NCBI GenBank assembly: GCA_043228905.1
Contig: JBHGNT010000012.1
Location: 21,080,001-21,144,000, forward strand
Direction of reading: 5' to 3'
Origin: Azolla caroliniana
Lineage: Eukaryota > Polypodiophyta
Length of the DNA: 64,000 nucleotides
The notes under the pieces are model-generated. The model did not search any database, was not told where the DNA came from, and saw only the letters and a list, made by a program, of their open reading frames with translations. A program made the translations under genes and the position numbers. Numbering within the stretch: position 1 is the stretch's first letter; each line of letters starts with the position of its first letter. Below, in pieces: positions 45,555 to 56,639 of this stretch.

Positions 45555-45820
45555 CACTAATAATTCATATACATAATGATTTGCCCTAAGTGTATTTATA
45601 CTCATACACAATATGAGTTATTTACAAATATAACCTATTAAGGGCACATTGAGGCTATTTACAAATATAGTCTCGAGTCGGCTTCGACCAATTCAGCTAT
45701 TAGCCGAATCGATAATTATTCCCAATTTGGCCTCGACCAAATTGGGAATCGGTTGATTCAACTTACTCTTCTCTCCGACTCGCACTCTCCTTCCCATCTA
45801 GAGGGACCTGTTTCCTAACA
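45237..45820 (-). repeat. Solo LTR of a Copia D relative, inside the LINE
   Basis: On the minus strand it reads TGTTAGGAAACAG ... TTCATCA (584 bp). It shares many words with D's LTR in order: a TATTTGTAAATAG stretch, ATGACTTAGGGCAAA-like sequence, a GA microsatellite, GTTGCCTTG, TAGTTATTGGAGTTTG and TTTCCACGTTAA. Flanks are TCTAG (45,232-45,236) and TTTAG (45,821-45,825), a TSD with one mismatch. The LINE frame resumes after it. No internal sequence is present, so it is a solo LTR. Confidence 0.82.
45491..45550. repeat. (TC)n microsatellite in the solo LTR
   Basis: About 30 uninterrupted TC units, expanded from the short GA tract found at the same place in D's LTR. Confidence 0.97.
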
Positions 45821-47228
45821 TTTAGGTGCATACGATGTATGGGTATCCTATCCAATTGCGTTACTAGCACCATTGGTGTAAAACAAGGGTGCCCCCTATC
45901 ACCGACTCTTGTTGGGATCTACATTGATGAGATTATTTATTTTATTGCTCGTAAGGGAGGCAACTGAGTAGTCCTAGGGGGTACGCAAGTCAAACTAACT
46001 CCTACTCTATGCAAACAACATAGTTTTACTCTCTAAGTTTGAACATGACCTACAAAGGCACCTAGCCTTAGATGACTTTTGCACACAAAGAGGATTGGTG
46101 GTGAATCTAGGGAAAACTAAAGTCCTTATCTCCACACATCAAATACTCATTAGGACTAAATGTCACCTAACACTCTGTCATAGACTAGTTGATGTAGTTG
46201 GATCATATGTATATCTTGGAATCACTTGCAATGCTCACTCAAGTAAATTTTTAATGACACAAGCAACTGAATATAGAATAACAAGAGGATATGCATCCCT
46301 CTCACTCTTGGAGGGACAATGCCACCAAGCATACTTTCAAGAGCCACGAACTAAGTGGTGGCTCTTTGACTCATGAGTGACCCCTTCCCTCATGTATGCA
46401 TCAATGGTTTGGGCTCCAAGGCCACCTTTCATGTGGGTGCAATTAGAGAGACCATTGGTGATGATGTTGTCACATCAACTCCAACGCAAATCAATAGTAC
46501 CACATGACATCATTAGAGTAGAGTTCACTTTACCCCCTATGCTAATAGAAGCACTTTTTCAACTAGTAGTTTTTATTTATGTATAGGGTACATAGCCAAT
46601 CACAAGATAGGATATCTCATCAAGCTTTTGAGGTATCGCGGTCACTTAATGAGTCCGGCGATATTAGCTCTTGGCATAACATTGTGGTAAGTTGGCTTTT
46701 ATCAAACGGCCTAAACATTAATAACCTAGATATCCTCTTAGGTACAACCACAAGACCGATAAAACTTTAATCTCTCATGAGGATCATAATAAAGTAATAC
46801 CCCAAAAAATATGGAAAATTTACACTCGACATAAATGAATCAACCCACTAGAGCCATTCCCATCTAAAATGTTGTACTATAAGGAACACTTCATACACTT
46901 CTCTAAGTTAGGTTTTATTATACGACCAAATTATCGAGATACATTCTTACTAAATGCACTAAGGGTTGTCATTTGACAACTTAGAGTATCATCTCACCAA
47001 CTTGAAATTGAGAATGGTCGTGTTAATGGAGTCCCCATAGAGGAAAGGATGTGTAGCTTATGTCACATAGAGATAGAGGATGAGTATCACTTTACATGCA
47101 AGTGTCCAGCTTATGTCGAGATAAGGACAAAATACCAAGACATATTAGGACCCTCTCCCACCCTCTCCAAACTATTAGATACTCCATATATAAAGACACT
47201 AGGTAGATATATCTTAGAGCTAAAATGA

Positions 47229-50200
47229 CATCGAGAGAATAAGCTACAAAATGTTAATCATAACCTTTCTAATATTCACCAACATGTAACCAATGAAATT
47301 TTTCAGGGACAGGTGGGGACGATGAGTGTGGACACACCTGCACCACTCGGCCTCTCCCTCTCTAAAGCAGAAAATCAAAAAGCAACCAAACGCCCTTGGA
47401 TACCGAGCCATATTCCGAATGAAACTAGACCTAACACATAGCCATAATTTTCCTTTATAGAATATGTTACACCATAACATCTTTTGTACAACTAGAACTC
47501 TTTTATCTATGTTTATTTTAATTTTATTTTCTATGATTGGGTACACATCCCATTTTGTTGTAACCAATTGTCTCATGGGCCAAATTTGGTCTTAAACAAC
47601 GTTAATGTATCTTTCTTTCTTCTTTCTAATGTTAATCTATTGAACTTGGTACCTACTTCGATGGTGATGTCTTCATGAATCATGTTACATAGGGTGACTA
47701 CTTACGAGGATCAATATTAGGTCAAACATTAGGTAGTTGTGTCAACCATCAACAATAAAAGTGACTATTGTCGTAATCTCCAAACCACAACTCCAAGTTG
47801 AATTATACTTGGTATCCTAGAATCCTCTTAATAAGATTATTTAAAGTTTGAATAACACCTACTTTAACCTACACTTTTTTATGAATATGTGATATGATAA
47901 TCAAGATAATCGATATATGTCTATTAACTAAATTAATAGACATATGTTGATTATCTTGACTATCATATCACAAATTATGTCAAAAGTAGCTTTAGATGTA
48001 TTTGGCATGGACCATAAACTTTCTTACACCACAAACATGCATAAATTTGCATTGCACAAAACTTGACATTGCACAATGCAATTCCAAGACCTTGATTCTC
48101 CTTGATTCCCATGTGATCATCATAACATTGAAGAGTCTCTTGAATTATGGCTATGCCTCACCTCCTTGGATGTGTTTGACTGTGGTCAACTTTCTAACAT
48201 GCTATACTTTCACTTGAGCATCATCCATAATATTATTTTTCCACACACATGAGATTAAATAGCATTGATACAATACACAAAATTTAAGAAATACAATACT
48301 CGAAAAGCTCAAGAAATCACCACTTAGCTTTAAGCAAGCTCCAATGCAAAACAATTTGGTTAATACGTTAATGTGAAATGTTATATTCCTATTGGGTATT
48401 CTCCACTTTAAAATATAAATGGCATTTTTTGCGCACAATTCAACCAAAGACGTTAGGAAAAAGTTATTAAAAATGGTTCATAGAAGCAAATAAACATAAT
48501 AAATGTTGTGAAAACATTGAACGCAATTAATTGTGTTGTACATAGGAAGGCAGGGTAAAGAGGTAGTTGAGAAATGAAATAAACTTCTATGTATATTTTC
48601 AATTTATCCTATGGAAATTTCTTCAACATTAAGCTCTTGCAAAGAAAGTGAGAAATAGTTAAGTAATTGTAAAGTAATGGTTTGGAAACTTATGAAACAA
48701 GTTATTGCATGGAAAAGCACAGTGTGAATGCATTGCCTAAAATATACATTATAAATGATATTTTTGTATACTCTTATATGTCTTAAGAAAGTATTGACTA
48801 TAGATGCATAAGTTTATACTATATGGAATTCTAAATATGAAATTCATGACTATGATGTTGTAGGGGTAGATATTGTGCTTTATTCTTGAGTAATGGATTC
48901 GCTCTTCATGTGGTCATAATAAAAACTTCTCAAATTTTGATTTTGCATTCACTTCGTAAGTTTAGTTTTAGATTTAAACACTAATTGTTTGCTTCTATGT
49001 ACAAGAAATGGCAACTATAACATCACTCTTTAAAAGGTATTTCTATCAATAACAATGTATAAATCTTGCTTTCGAAATTTTGCACATATTAAAGAAAATC
49101 ACATTTTGAAATATTCTGCGTGGTGCTTCTAATGATGCGATCATGAATTACTTTGGCATCTGGATGAAATTATATTCCTCTAAAGTCAAATAAAGTACAT
49201 TTAGATTACAAATCTATGAGGAACTATTCCTACTTCTACTTAAAATCATTATTTGTACATATTTATCTATACTTTGTGTCTTGATTGTGGTAAAGAAGAA
49301 TTCTAGTTCATAATCATCCAATTTGCAACAAAAATGCCAATGACCAATTTCCAAATTGAAATACAACAAAGGCCAACATGCCTTAGAGCATTCAAATCAT
49401 TTCCTCCATGGACAGGACCACACTCTTTCTTTGAATCATTTCTATCAACTTTCCTTCTTTCCCACGCACAAACACATACAAAAGTTCTATCTACAAGCCA
49501 AGTAATGACCAACTAAAGGTCACCCTTGGTTACAATTTATTCTCTCAATGAGTGGGGTGGAATATACACATCACTCCAACGATGCAATCTAACCCTCTTT
49601 TGTTCTTACGGGCCACCATTAAACAATTATTACATTTCATCACGATATGGCTCAAGCAGAATCAATTCATTCCATGAGAGTTTCTCGATAATCATCAATA
49701 GCAACAAGAAAGATGAGCAAGGGTTGTAAGGTTCATTACTCTCGACAAAACGAACATCATGATTATAAAGAGAGAATGTTCATTCTGGTGGCAGAAAGTG
49801 ACACCATCATTTTTCAATTGATTAGCTAAGGGGTGACAAGGTGTGGCTAACCTTGTACGAAACTTTAGAAAAGGGAGTAAATATTCTGATTTGGCATTAT
49901 TATACGCATACATACTAAAAAATAGACCTAAGTAAGATTGCCCAATCAATGGCGTGTAAAGTGTCTTGGGTATCCTTTTGACCATCCATCATTTAGGAAC
50001 ATTCTTCCCTTCTTGATTGGCATTCCCCTTTCATATTGGGTCTTATTTACTATGTGCCATTGGGTGGTCAAAAATGTTTACAACATTGGGGTGCTACAAA
50101 AGCTGGCCTAACAAGTAAAATGTTGATATTATGAACACCGACTCAATCCTATTGTAAGTGGCACAATGTGAAATGTCGTGCAATTCTTTGTTATTTTTCC

Positions 50201-51243
50201 CCCTTACCTCATATATATGTTCTTCATCGAGCAAAAGGTTTGCTTTTGCAGTTTTGTGAAACTACAGGCCCGATTTTGTGAAATTTCAGCACATAATTTA
50301 TTTTCATATGAATATCACACCATCGAAATGTTTTCTAATTTCAACGACCCATATGTGGAAACTTTTATGATACTTATTTCCATACACCATCTAATTTTTA
50401 CACTATAAATTGTTCTGGATGTAGCATCAACAAGCTTGGTTTTGCCTCAAACTACATTAGGATATGTTCTCATTTCAATGTATCCAATGCTTCCGCATTA
50501 CACAAAATGCCCTTGTTTCCTTTGCAATGTCATGGCCCCTTCAAAAACAAGTATAGTTAGGGTTAGGCCTAGTTTTGTAAATGTTTCACATGTTATTGTA
50601 TTTCATATCAAATAAACCATCTAGGCTTGCTTATGATTCATTTTGTTTGCCTAGTGTTTTTGACAAAGGTAAGAGGCCTACATTCATAGTTCCACTAAAG
50701 TGAGGTCTAGTTTTTGTAACATTTCGATATATCTAAAAGCCATTCTTATTCATTGGTTTCCATAAACCAAGAGGTCTATGTTTGCGATTTCCTTCGACTC
50801 TAAGAGCCAAGAGGGCTAGAATTGGAGTTTCTCTAAATTAGAGGCCTACTTCTGTTGAAATATGATGACATAAGTTGTATAAATATCACATGTATTTCAC
50901 ATACAATATATGTATGTATGTATAGCTATGTAGAAAAAAGAAGAGGGACATATTTGCAATTCCTCTAAACTAGTTGGTTTTGTGTATAAAAAAGACGTTC
51001 TATTTGCACTTCCTCAAAACTAGAGGCCTAGTGATGCATCATCAAACACAAAGAGGATAGCAATCTATTCTATATAGAATGGGAGGGAGGGAAGAGGAAG
51101 CAAAAGAATAACAATGAAATGTATTGATAGGAGTCACATTATGTTACCTCTGGGATTAAGTTAGCGGGGATGCCCCATCTATCGGATGTGAGGATTGCTT
51201 GACCTTCGCTTCGGTAGCTCGCTCTCACACCGGAGAAGGAACA
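47229..51243. other. AT-rich intergenic region, no gene seen
   Basis: No convincing coding region. It holds a fold-back element (47,888-47,972) and, at 50,200-51,060, diffuse repeats of a word like AACTAGAGGCCTAGTTTTTGT spaced some 60-90 bp apart, just upstream of the MCTP gene. The rest is simple AT-rich DNA. Confidence 0.6.
47888..47972. repeat. Fold-back (MITE-like) inverted repeat
   Basis: Two arms of about 40 bp starting TGTGATATGATA and ending ATATGTCTATTAA pair nearly perfectly around a loop of a few bases (ACTAAAT). About four mismatches occur between the arms. The span is 85 bp. It could be a very short MITE or a hairpin RNA source; no TSD is clear. Confidence 0.75.
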
Positions 51244-54200
51244 ATGGCACAAAGAAAGCTCATTGTCGAGGTTTGTAGCGCCCACAATTTGATGCCCAAA
51301 GATGGGGAGGGCTCTTGTAGTGCGTACGTGCAAGTCGAGTTCGACGGCCAACGTCGCCGCACAAAAACACAGCCCAAAGACGTGAACCCCGTGTGGTCAG
51401 AAATCATCGAATTCTGGGTCTCCAATACAAGTCACATGTCAGAGAACAACAATGATAACAACGTGTTGAGCGAGGAATGCATCGAAGCCACAGTGTATCA
51501 CGACCGTGGGGCCGGGAGGCGCCCGAATTTCTTGGGTCGTGTTTGTATCCACGGGAGCAATGTCGTGCCTAGCGGGCAAGAAGCAGTGGTCATGTACCCG
51601 CTCGAGAAGCGGAGCTTGTTCTCGCATATACGAGGCGAGCTCGCATTGCGAGTCTTTTATTACGATGAGGCGGCCACGGAGGCGGTGGTGGTGGGAGGAG
51701 GAGGAGAAGAGGCAGTGCTGCCACAGACGATGGATTTACCGGTCGGTCCTCTGCCTATCGAAATGGTGCCCGCCCCACCCGAGACAACTGGCATGCCACC
51801 CGCTACGGCCGTGGCACCACCGGAAATACCCGCTCCCGCTCCTGTGCCCATGCCGGCTCCACCCCACTACCATCCATTGGTCCCTCATTTCCAATCACCT
51901 CCACCGCCAGGCTCCGGTGCCCCCCCGCATCATGCCTTCCCTCGGCCCGTCCTCCTCGACCCCTTCTCCGTCCGCCGCACCTCCCCGTCCCTCGGCGAGA
52001 AGATCTCTACATACGACCTCATCGAGAAGATGCACTACCTCTTTGTCCGCATCGTGAAGGCCCGCCACCTCGCTCCCAAAGACAATGGCCCCCTCTCCAT
52101 GCCATCCTCCAATCCTTTCGTCCGCCTACACGTAGCCAACATTGTGGCGCGCACCCACACCGTGCAAAACAACCTCCACCCCGAATGGAACCAGGTGTTC
52201 GCATTCGGCAACTGGGACTCGCTCCGGAGCCAGACATTGGAGGCGAGCGTGTGGGACGAGGGCCACGCGGCTTCGCCCGACGATTTCATGGGCGCCGTCT
52301 TCTTTGATCTCCGAGAGGTGCCCAAGCGGGTGGCGCCTGATAGCCCCTTGGCTCCCCAGTGGTACCGGCTCGAGGCGGCGGTGCGGACCCACCACCAACA
52401 CCAGCACCATGTAGGAGGCCGTGTGGTGAGCGGAGAGCTTATGCTCGCGGTGTGGGTCGGAACGCAAGCCGACGAGGCCTTCGCCGAGGCATGGCAATCC
52501 GACACGGGCGGCTACATCCCTCACACGCGTGCCAAGGTGTACCTGTCACCGTCTCTATGGTACCTCCGCATTGCAGTGCTGGAGGCCCAAGATCTCCAGT
52601 CCGGGCATCGGGGCCGGCAGACCGATGCGGCGGGTGTGGCGGTGCGCATCCAGCTAGGGTTCCAGGCACTCCAGACGAGGCCCACTAGGAGCCGATCGGC
52701 CAATCCCTTCTGGGGGGATGATCTCATCCTCATTGCCCCCGAGCCGTTTGAAGCCGCCGACCATCACCTCCATGTCTCGGTTGTGGATCGAATCACCGCC
52801 TCCCACACCTCCACCTCCACCACCACCTCAGAAGAGGTGATCGGGCACACCCGCATCCCCCTCACCACAATCGAGCGCCGGGTCGATGCCCGCCTCGTCG
52901 GCTCCAAGTGGTTCAACCTCCACAAAGAGACCAATCACAACCACAACCATACCAATGAGAGTGGCAGAGGCACGGCCACTCACTTCGTCTACCGTGGCCG
53001 CGTGCACCTCCGGCTATGCTTTGATGGCGGCTACCACGTCATGGACGAGACCCCACAATTGAGCTCCGATTTCCGGCCCACTGCCCGCCAGCTCTGGCCG
53101 CAGAGGCCCATGGGATACTTGGAGCTCGGGATCCTCCGCGCTCAAGGCCTCCTCCCGATGAAGACCAAGGAAGGGCGCGGCGCGACCGATGCGTATTGCG
53201 TGGCCAAGTACGGGCCCAAGTGGGTGCGGACGCGCACCATTCTCGACAGCTTCGCGCCCGAATGGAACGAGCAATATACGGGGGAGGTATACGACCCGTG
53301 CACGGTCCTCACATTGGGTGTCTTCGACAATTCGGCGGCCGGCCGGCCCCTCACGACTACATCATCATCGAAGCCGAGGCTCGACACGCGGGTCGGGAAG
53401 GTGAGGATTCGGATCTCGAGCCTCCAGACGGGGAAGATCTACACGCACTCGTACCCGCTCATCGTGTTGCACAGGTCGGGCCCGAAGAAGATGGGCGAGG
53501 TGGAGCTGGCCATCCGCTTCTCACCCGCCACATCGAGCATGCTGAAACTGATTGCGGCCTACGGACAGCCGCTCTTCCCAAGGATGCATTACGTGCTCCC
53601 GATGAACCGGATAGTGCAAGAGTCACTAAGGCATGTGGCGATCGGGCTGATCTCGCAACGGCTCGAGAGGGCCGAGCCGCCTCTCCGAGCCGAGGTAGTG
53701 AGGTATATGCTAGACGGCCACACGACCCGATGGAGCATGCGGCGTACAAAGGCCAACTTCCGCCGGATACTCTCTGTCCTTAACGCCATCCGGGCCGTGT
53801 CCCGGTGGCTCGACGACATCTGCCGGTGGCGCAACACGATGACCACGCTCTTGGTCCACATCCTCTTCATCATTCTGGTGTGCTACCCGGAGCTCATCTT
53901 GCCCACTCTTTTCCTTTACATGTTCTTGATCGGGGCATGGCACTACCGCTTCCGGCCACGCGCCCCCCCGCACACCGATGTCCGGCTCTCGTGCGCGGAC
54001 ACCGCGCGCTACGATGAGCTGGACGAGGAGTTCGATTCGTTCCCAGAGACGAGCCGCCCCCCGGACGTGGTCAAGGCCAGGTACGACAACTTGCGTAGCG
54101 TGGGTTATAACTACGTCCAGCTCTCGTTGGGCGACCTGGCCGCGGTCGGGGAGCGGTTCCAGGCACTGCTCAGCTGGAGGGACACCCGTGCCACAGCCAT

Positions 54201-54375
54201 CTTTATCGGGTTCTGCCTCGGCGCCGCGGTCTTCCTTTATGTCATGCCCCTTCGGCTCCTCGTGCTCGCGTTGGGCATGTATTATCTTCGCCACCCTCGC
54301 TTCCGTGAGCTCAAGCCACCCGTGCTATTCAATTTCTTCCGTCGCTTACCCACATTGTCCGATCGGCTCCTATGA
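51244..54375 (+). CDS. MCTP protein, QUIRKY-like (multiple C2 and transmembrane region)
   Basis: A single-exon gene of 1,043 codons from ATG 51,244 (MAQRKLIVEVCSAHNL). An upstream in-frame ATG at 51,199 would add 15 residues without C2 similarity and is less likely. C2A spans residues 1-130 (LMPKDGEGSCSAYVQVEFDG). A Pro-rich linker (about 175-245) follows, then C2 domains at about 265-400 (APKDNGPLSMPSSNPFVRL), 430-570 and 610-760 (TDAYCVAKYGPKWVRTRT). The C-terminal PRT_C region (about 800-1043) has two hydrophobic hairpins (867-901, 983-1013). An N-terminal C2 followed by a long Pro-rich linker and three further C2s is the QUIRKY/MCTP15 layout. Family members sit at ER-plasma membrane contacts in plasmodesmata and act in cell-to-cell signalling. 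Intact; codon use is GC-rich in this gene, unlike the AT-rich flanks. Confidence 0.93.
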   Translation: MAQRKLIVEVCSAHNLMPKDGEGSCSAYVQVEFDGQRRRTKTQPKDVNPVWSEIIEFWVSNTSHMSENNNDNNVLSEECIEATVYHDRGAGRRPNFLGRVCIHGSNVVPSGQEAVVMYPLEKRSLFSHIRGELALRVFYYDEAATEAVVVGGGGEEAVLPQTMDLPVGPLPIEMVPAPPETTGMPPATAVAPPEIPAPAPVPMPAPPHYHPLVPHFQSPPPPGSGAPPHHAFPRPVLLDPFSVRRTSPSLGEKISTYDLIEKMHYLFVRIVKARHLAPKDNGPLSMPSSNPFVRLHVANIVARTHTVQNNLHPEWNQVFAFGNWDSLRSQTLEASVWDEGHAASPDDFMGAVFFDLREVPKRVAPDSPLAPQWYRLEAAVRTHHQHQHHVGGRVVSGELMLAVWVGTQADEAFAEAWQSDTGGYIPHTRAKVYLSPSLWYLRIAVLEAQDLQSGHRGRQTDAAGVAVRIQLGFQALQTRPTRSRSANPFWGDDLILIAPEPFEAADHHLHVSVVDRITASHTSTSTTTSEEVIGHTRIPLTTIERRVDARLVGSKWFNLHKETNHNHNHTNESGRGTATHFVYRGRVHLRLCFDGGYHVMDETPQLSSDFRPTARQLWPQRPMGYLELGILRAQGLLPMKTKEGRGATDAYCVAKYGPKWVRTRTILDSFAPEWNEQYTGEVYDPCTVLTLGVFDNSAAGRPLTTTSSSKPRLDTRVGKVRIRISSLQTGKIYTHSYPLIVLHRSGPKKMGEVELAIRFSPATSSMLKLIAAYGQPLFPRMHYVLPMNRIVQESLRHVAIGLISQRLERAEPPLRAEVVRYMLDGHTTRWSMRRTKANFRRILSVLNAIRAVSRWLDDICRWRNTMTTLLVHILFIILVCYPELILPTLFLYMFLIGAWHYRFRPRAPPHTDVRLSCADTARYDELDEEFDSFPETSRPPDVVKARYDNLRSVGYNYVQLSLGDLAAVGERFQALLSWRDTRATAIFIGFCLGAAVFLYVMPLRLLVLALGMYYLRHPRFRELKPPVLFNFFRRLPTLSDRLL

Positions 54376-56610
54376 TAATATTCTAAGTTGCAATATACAT
54401 CGTCAATGTGAACACATGCTTGTCTTGTCAGGTTCATGTTCATGTTCGGCCGACCGATGAATCCCCACCCTTCTCGTGTGATTGATGTCCATCCACCCCA
54501 CTCGTATATGTGTAATGTCAGCATCTCCATGTTTAGGTCTGTAGTTATATATATCATCCTCTCTCACACATTAGCTTCTGGTGTCGTTGCCTCTTACAAT
54601 GGTTTGAAATCATATGTCGAATTTTTACATTCACATTCACACAAACCTGACCAAACAAACATGATCCAATTGTGTGATTGGTGTGTTTTGAGTACTTCTT
54701 TGGGAGAATGTTCTTGGCCCTAAAGATTCCAGTCCTGACTCCAAGAACCTAAGTGCTTTGTTTTCTAGGGGAGCCAACAAATATATACCATGTAGGTGAT
54801 GTACCTACGTAAAGACAACATTCGACCACATTTTCTAGAACACCGTACTCTAATAGACTAGCACGATCAAAACATTGTTGACCCATTTCTTCTTGAGGCC
54901 AATGAGTATATGGAATGTATCGAGCACATAACTTCTTGCTAGGTAGTCTTAACCCCCGCCTCTAGCATGGCCATCTTTGGTTTTTAAGAGTCTACACATT
55001 AATATGTAAAGCTGGGAAAAAATAAGGTGTTTTGTGTACTAGCCTTTTATCCTTCAATTGTCATGAATCTGAGTTGATCGTTTCTCTTCATTCGAACATA
55101 AGAGGTAGTACACGATGTCCTCTTTTTTCCAGAAACCAACCTTCCATCTTGAAGATGATCCCATTTTATGTATGTTTCATTCCTTCCATAAGTACATTCA
55201 AATTATCCGATCACAAAAACATAACCCACACACTCTTCAATCAAGTTGTTTTCTTTGTAGATATTCTTTTATCCTTATCAGATGAGTAGAGTGTACCTTG
55301 ATTTTCGATTATTTTAGTGTTCAATTGTTTGCTAGCAACTCTTGAGAGGAGTAAATTTGCCACAAGAGAAAACATTGTTTTATGGCTATTATAGGGTCGT
55401 TTGATTATGGGGAATAACGTAAGTTGTGATTGTTAGTAGCATCCTCGTGTTCTATTCTTGTGATTTTGCTATTTCTTGGTTCTTAGCCTCATTTTTTATC
55501 CAAGTATGGCTTGATAACCATGTTCTATGCATGATTAATATTGTAACTTTATTGATGAATTCTATCCTCTACTTAAACTCTCTTGATTGTTGTTACATCT
55601 CATGCCAAAAAGAAAGATTTCTCATGCTCACGTCCACACCCAATGTAAGCCATCATCACTAGTGCAATTGGTGTTAGCCTCCTACTTTTGAAATATTTTA
55701 TCCCTTCTATGGAGATACCTAATGCATGAAGGATTTGTCATGGACAACCACGTTCCCAACATGTATTTTCAAATGCCAATGGCATATTTGTGTAATATTA
55801 TGCCCCATACCACCTATGACCCATGTCAACAACATGGAGAGAGAGATACGATGATTCCAAAAGGGTCAAACCCAATGATATCGACATTTCTAGGGAATCG
55901 AGGAACCAATGACACCATGCATGTGATGATGGAGAAGGGGCAGCAGCTTATCTTGCATGACACAAAGCAGGAGGAAGACATGTCAAGAAGCTCCACAATG
56001 TTGATGGCATGGAACATACATACGAGGGTTGTCATAAACTTGGCGAGACATGAGCAATATACTATTGCACATAATGGCAACATACACACACGAGGGTTGT
56101 GATAAGTTGGGGAGACATGTGTGATATATTTGCACACGATGGCAACAGAGTAGGGGCCAAACATTCGTCATGCATGCATCCGTATAAGATGATCGACCAA
56201 GGGAGGTGATGGCAAACAACACGAGATGGACACGCAGAGGGATGCATCGGAATCGAACCGACAACACGACAGATTGTAGAGAGAACCGAACAGGCGCTTA
56301 TTATACCGAGAGGCTCGGGTTTCGGAGGATGGAATCAACGGAACGGGGGTGGCGATCCGAGAAGCTCGGGTTTCGGGCGGGAATGGATGGGCGGGGCCCC
56401 CTGCGGAGAAGAAGAGTGTGAGTGTGTGCATCATACCGAGTGCATGAAGGTTTTGTTCTTGTTTTTTGTTTGGAGAGAGTTTAGGGTTTTTTTATTTTTT
56501 TGATTTTTTTAAATGGATGAGACTCGACCCGAGAGACAAATAAATACATATATAAATAGATATTAATAATAGATAAATGAATAAATAAATAAATAAACAT
56601 TTCTTGCCGA
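54376..56610. other. Intergenic region between MCTP and 6PGDH, no gene seen
   Basis: No supported coding sequence. The small ORF at 55,722-56,102 has no recognisable features. Short direct repeats occur at 56,030-56,105 (ATACACACGAGGGTTGT type) and 56,300-56,385 (AGGCTCGGGTTTCGG type). An ATAAATAAATAAATAAA tract precedes the 6PGDH TATA box. Confidence 0.5.
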
Positions 56611-56617
56611 TATAAAT
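56611..56617 (+). promoter_or_regulatory. Probable TATA box of the 6PGDH gene
   Basis: TATAAAT followed about 25-35 bp later by a pyrimidine-rich stretch (TTTCTTCTCTTTTTCTTCTTCACTC-like; transcription start near 56,640). The first 5' UTR exon then ends at a good donor at 56,774. Confidence 0.55.
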
Positions 56618-56639
56618 CCTTTCTTCTCTTTTTCTTCTT

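Larger units (their letters stand above)
44430..47228 (+). pseudogene. Non-LTR (LINE) reverse transcriptase remnant
   Basis: Scattered frames encode a LINE RT: KLQHRKSMDHIGLRAEHI, APIHKGGDPN, LAKLYGAVMD, ADIRKAFSTIEHIV, LYCCFVDFHKAFD, then after the solo LTR GVKQGCPLSPTLVGIYIDEI, a damaged YADD region (LLYANNIVLLSKFEHDLQ) and LVVNLGKTKVLIST, YVYLGITCNAHSSKF. The C-terminus has a CCHC-like cluster (CSLCHIEIEDEYHFTCKCPAY) ending near 47,228. Stops and shifts are frequent and the active-site Asp pair reads A-N-N, so it is inactive. No poly-A tail or TSD could be fixed. Confidence 0.8.

Noticed and set aside
51225-54294. Several long ORFs antisense or out of frame to the MCTP gene
   Set aside because: They are shadows of a GC-rich coding sequence with no domain content.
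56220-56292. tRNA-like sequence on the minus strand with a good T-arm
   Set aside because: The T-stem and loop are present (GGTTCGATTCC), but no matching acceptor stem or anticodon arm can be folded.
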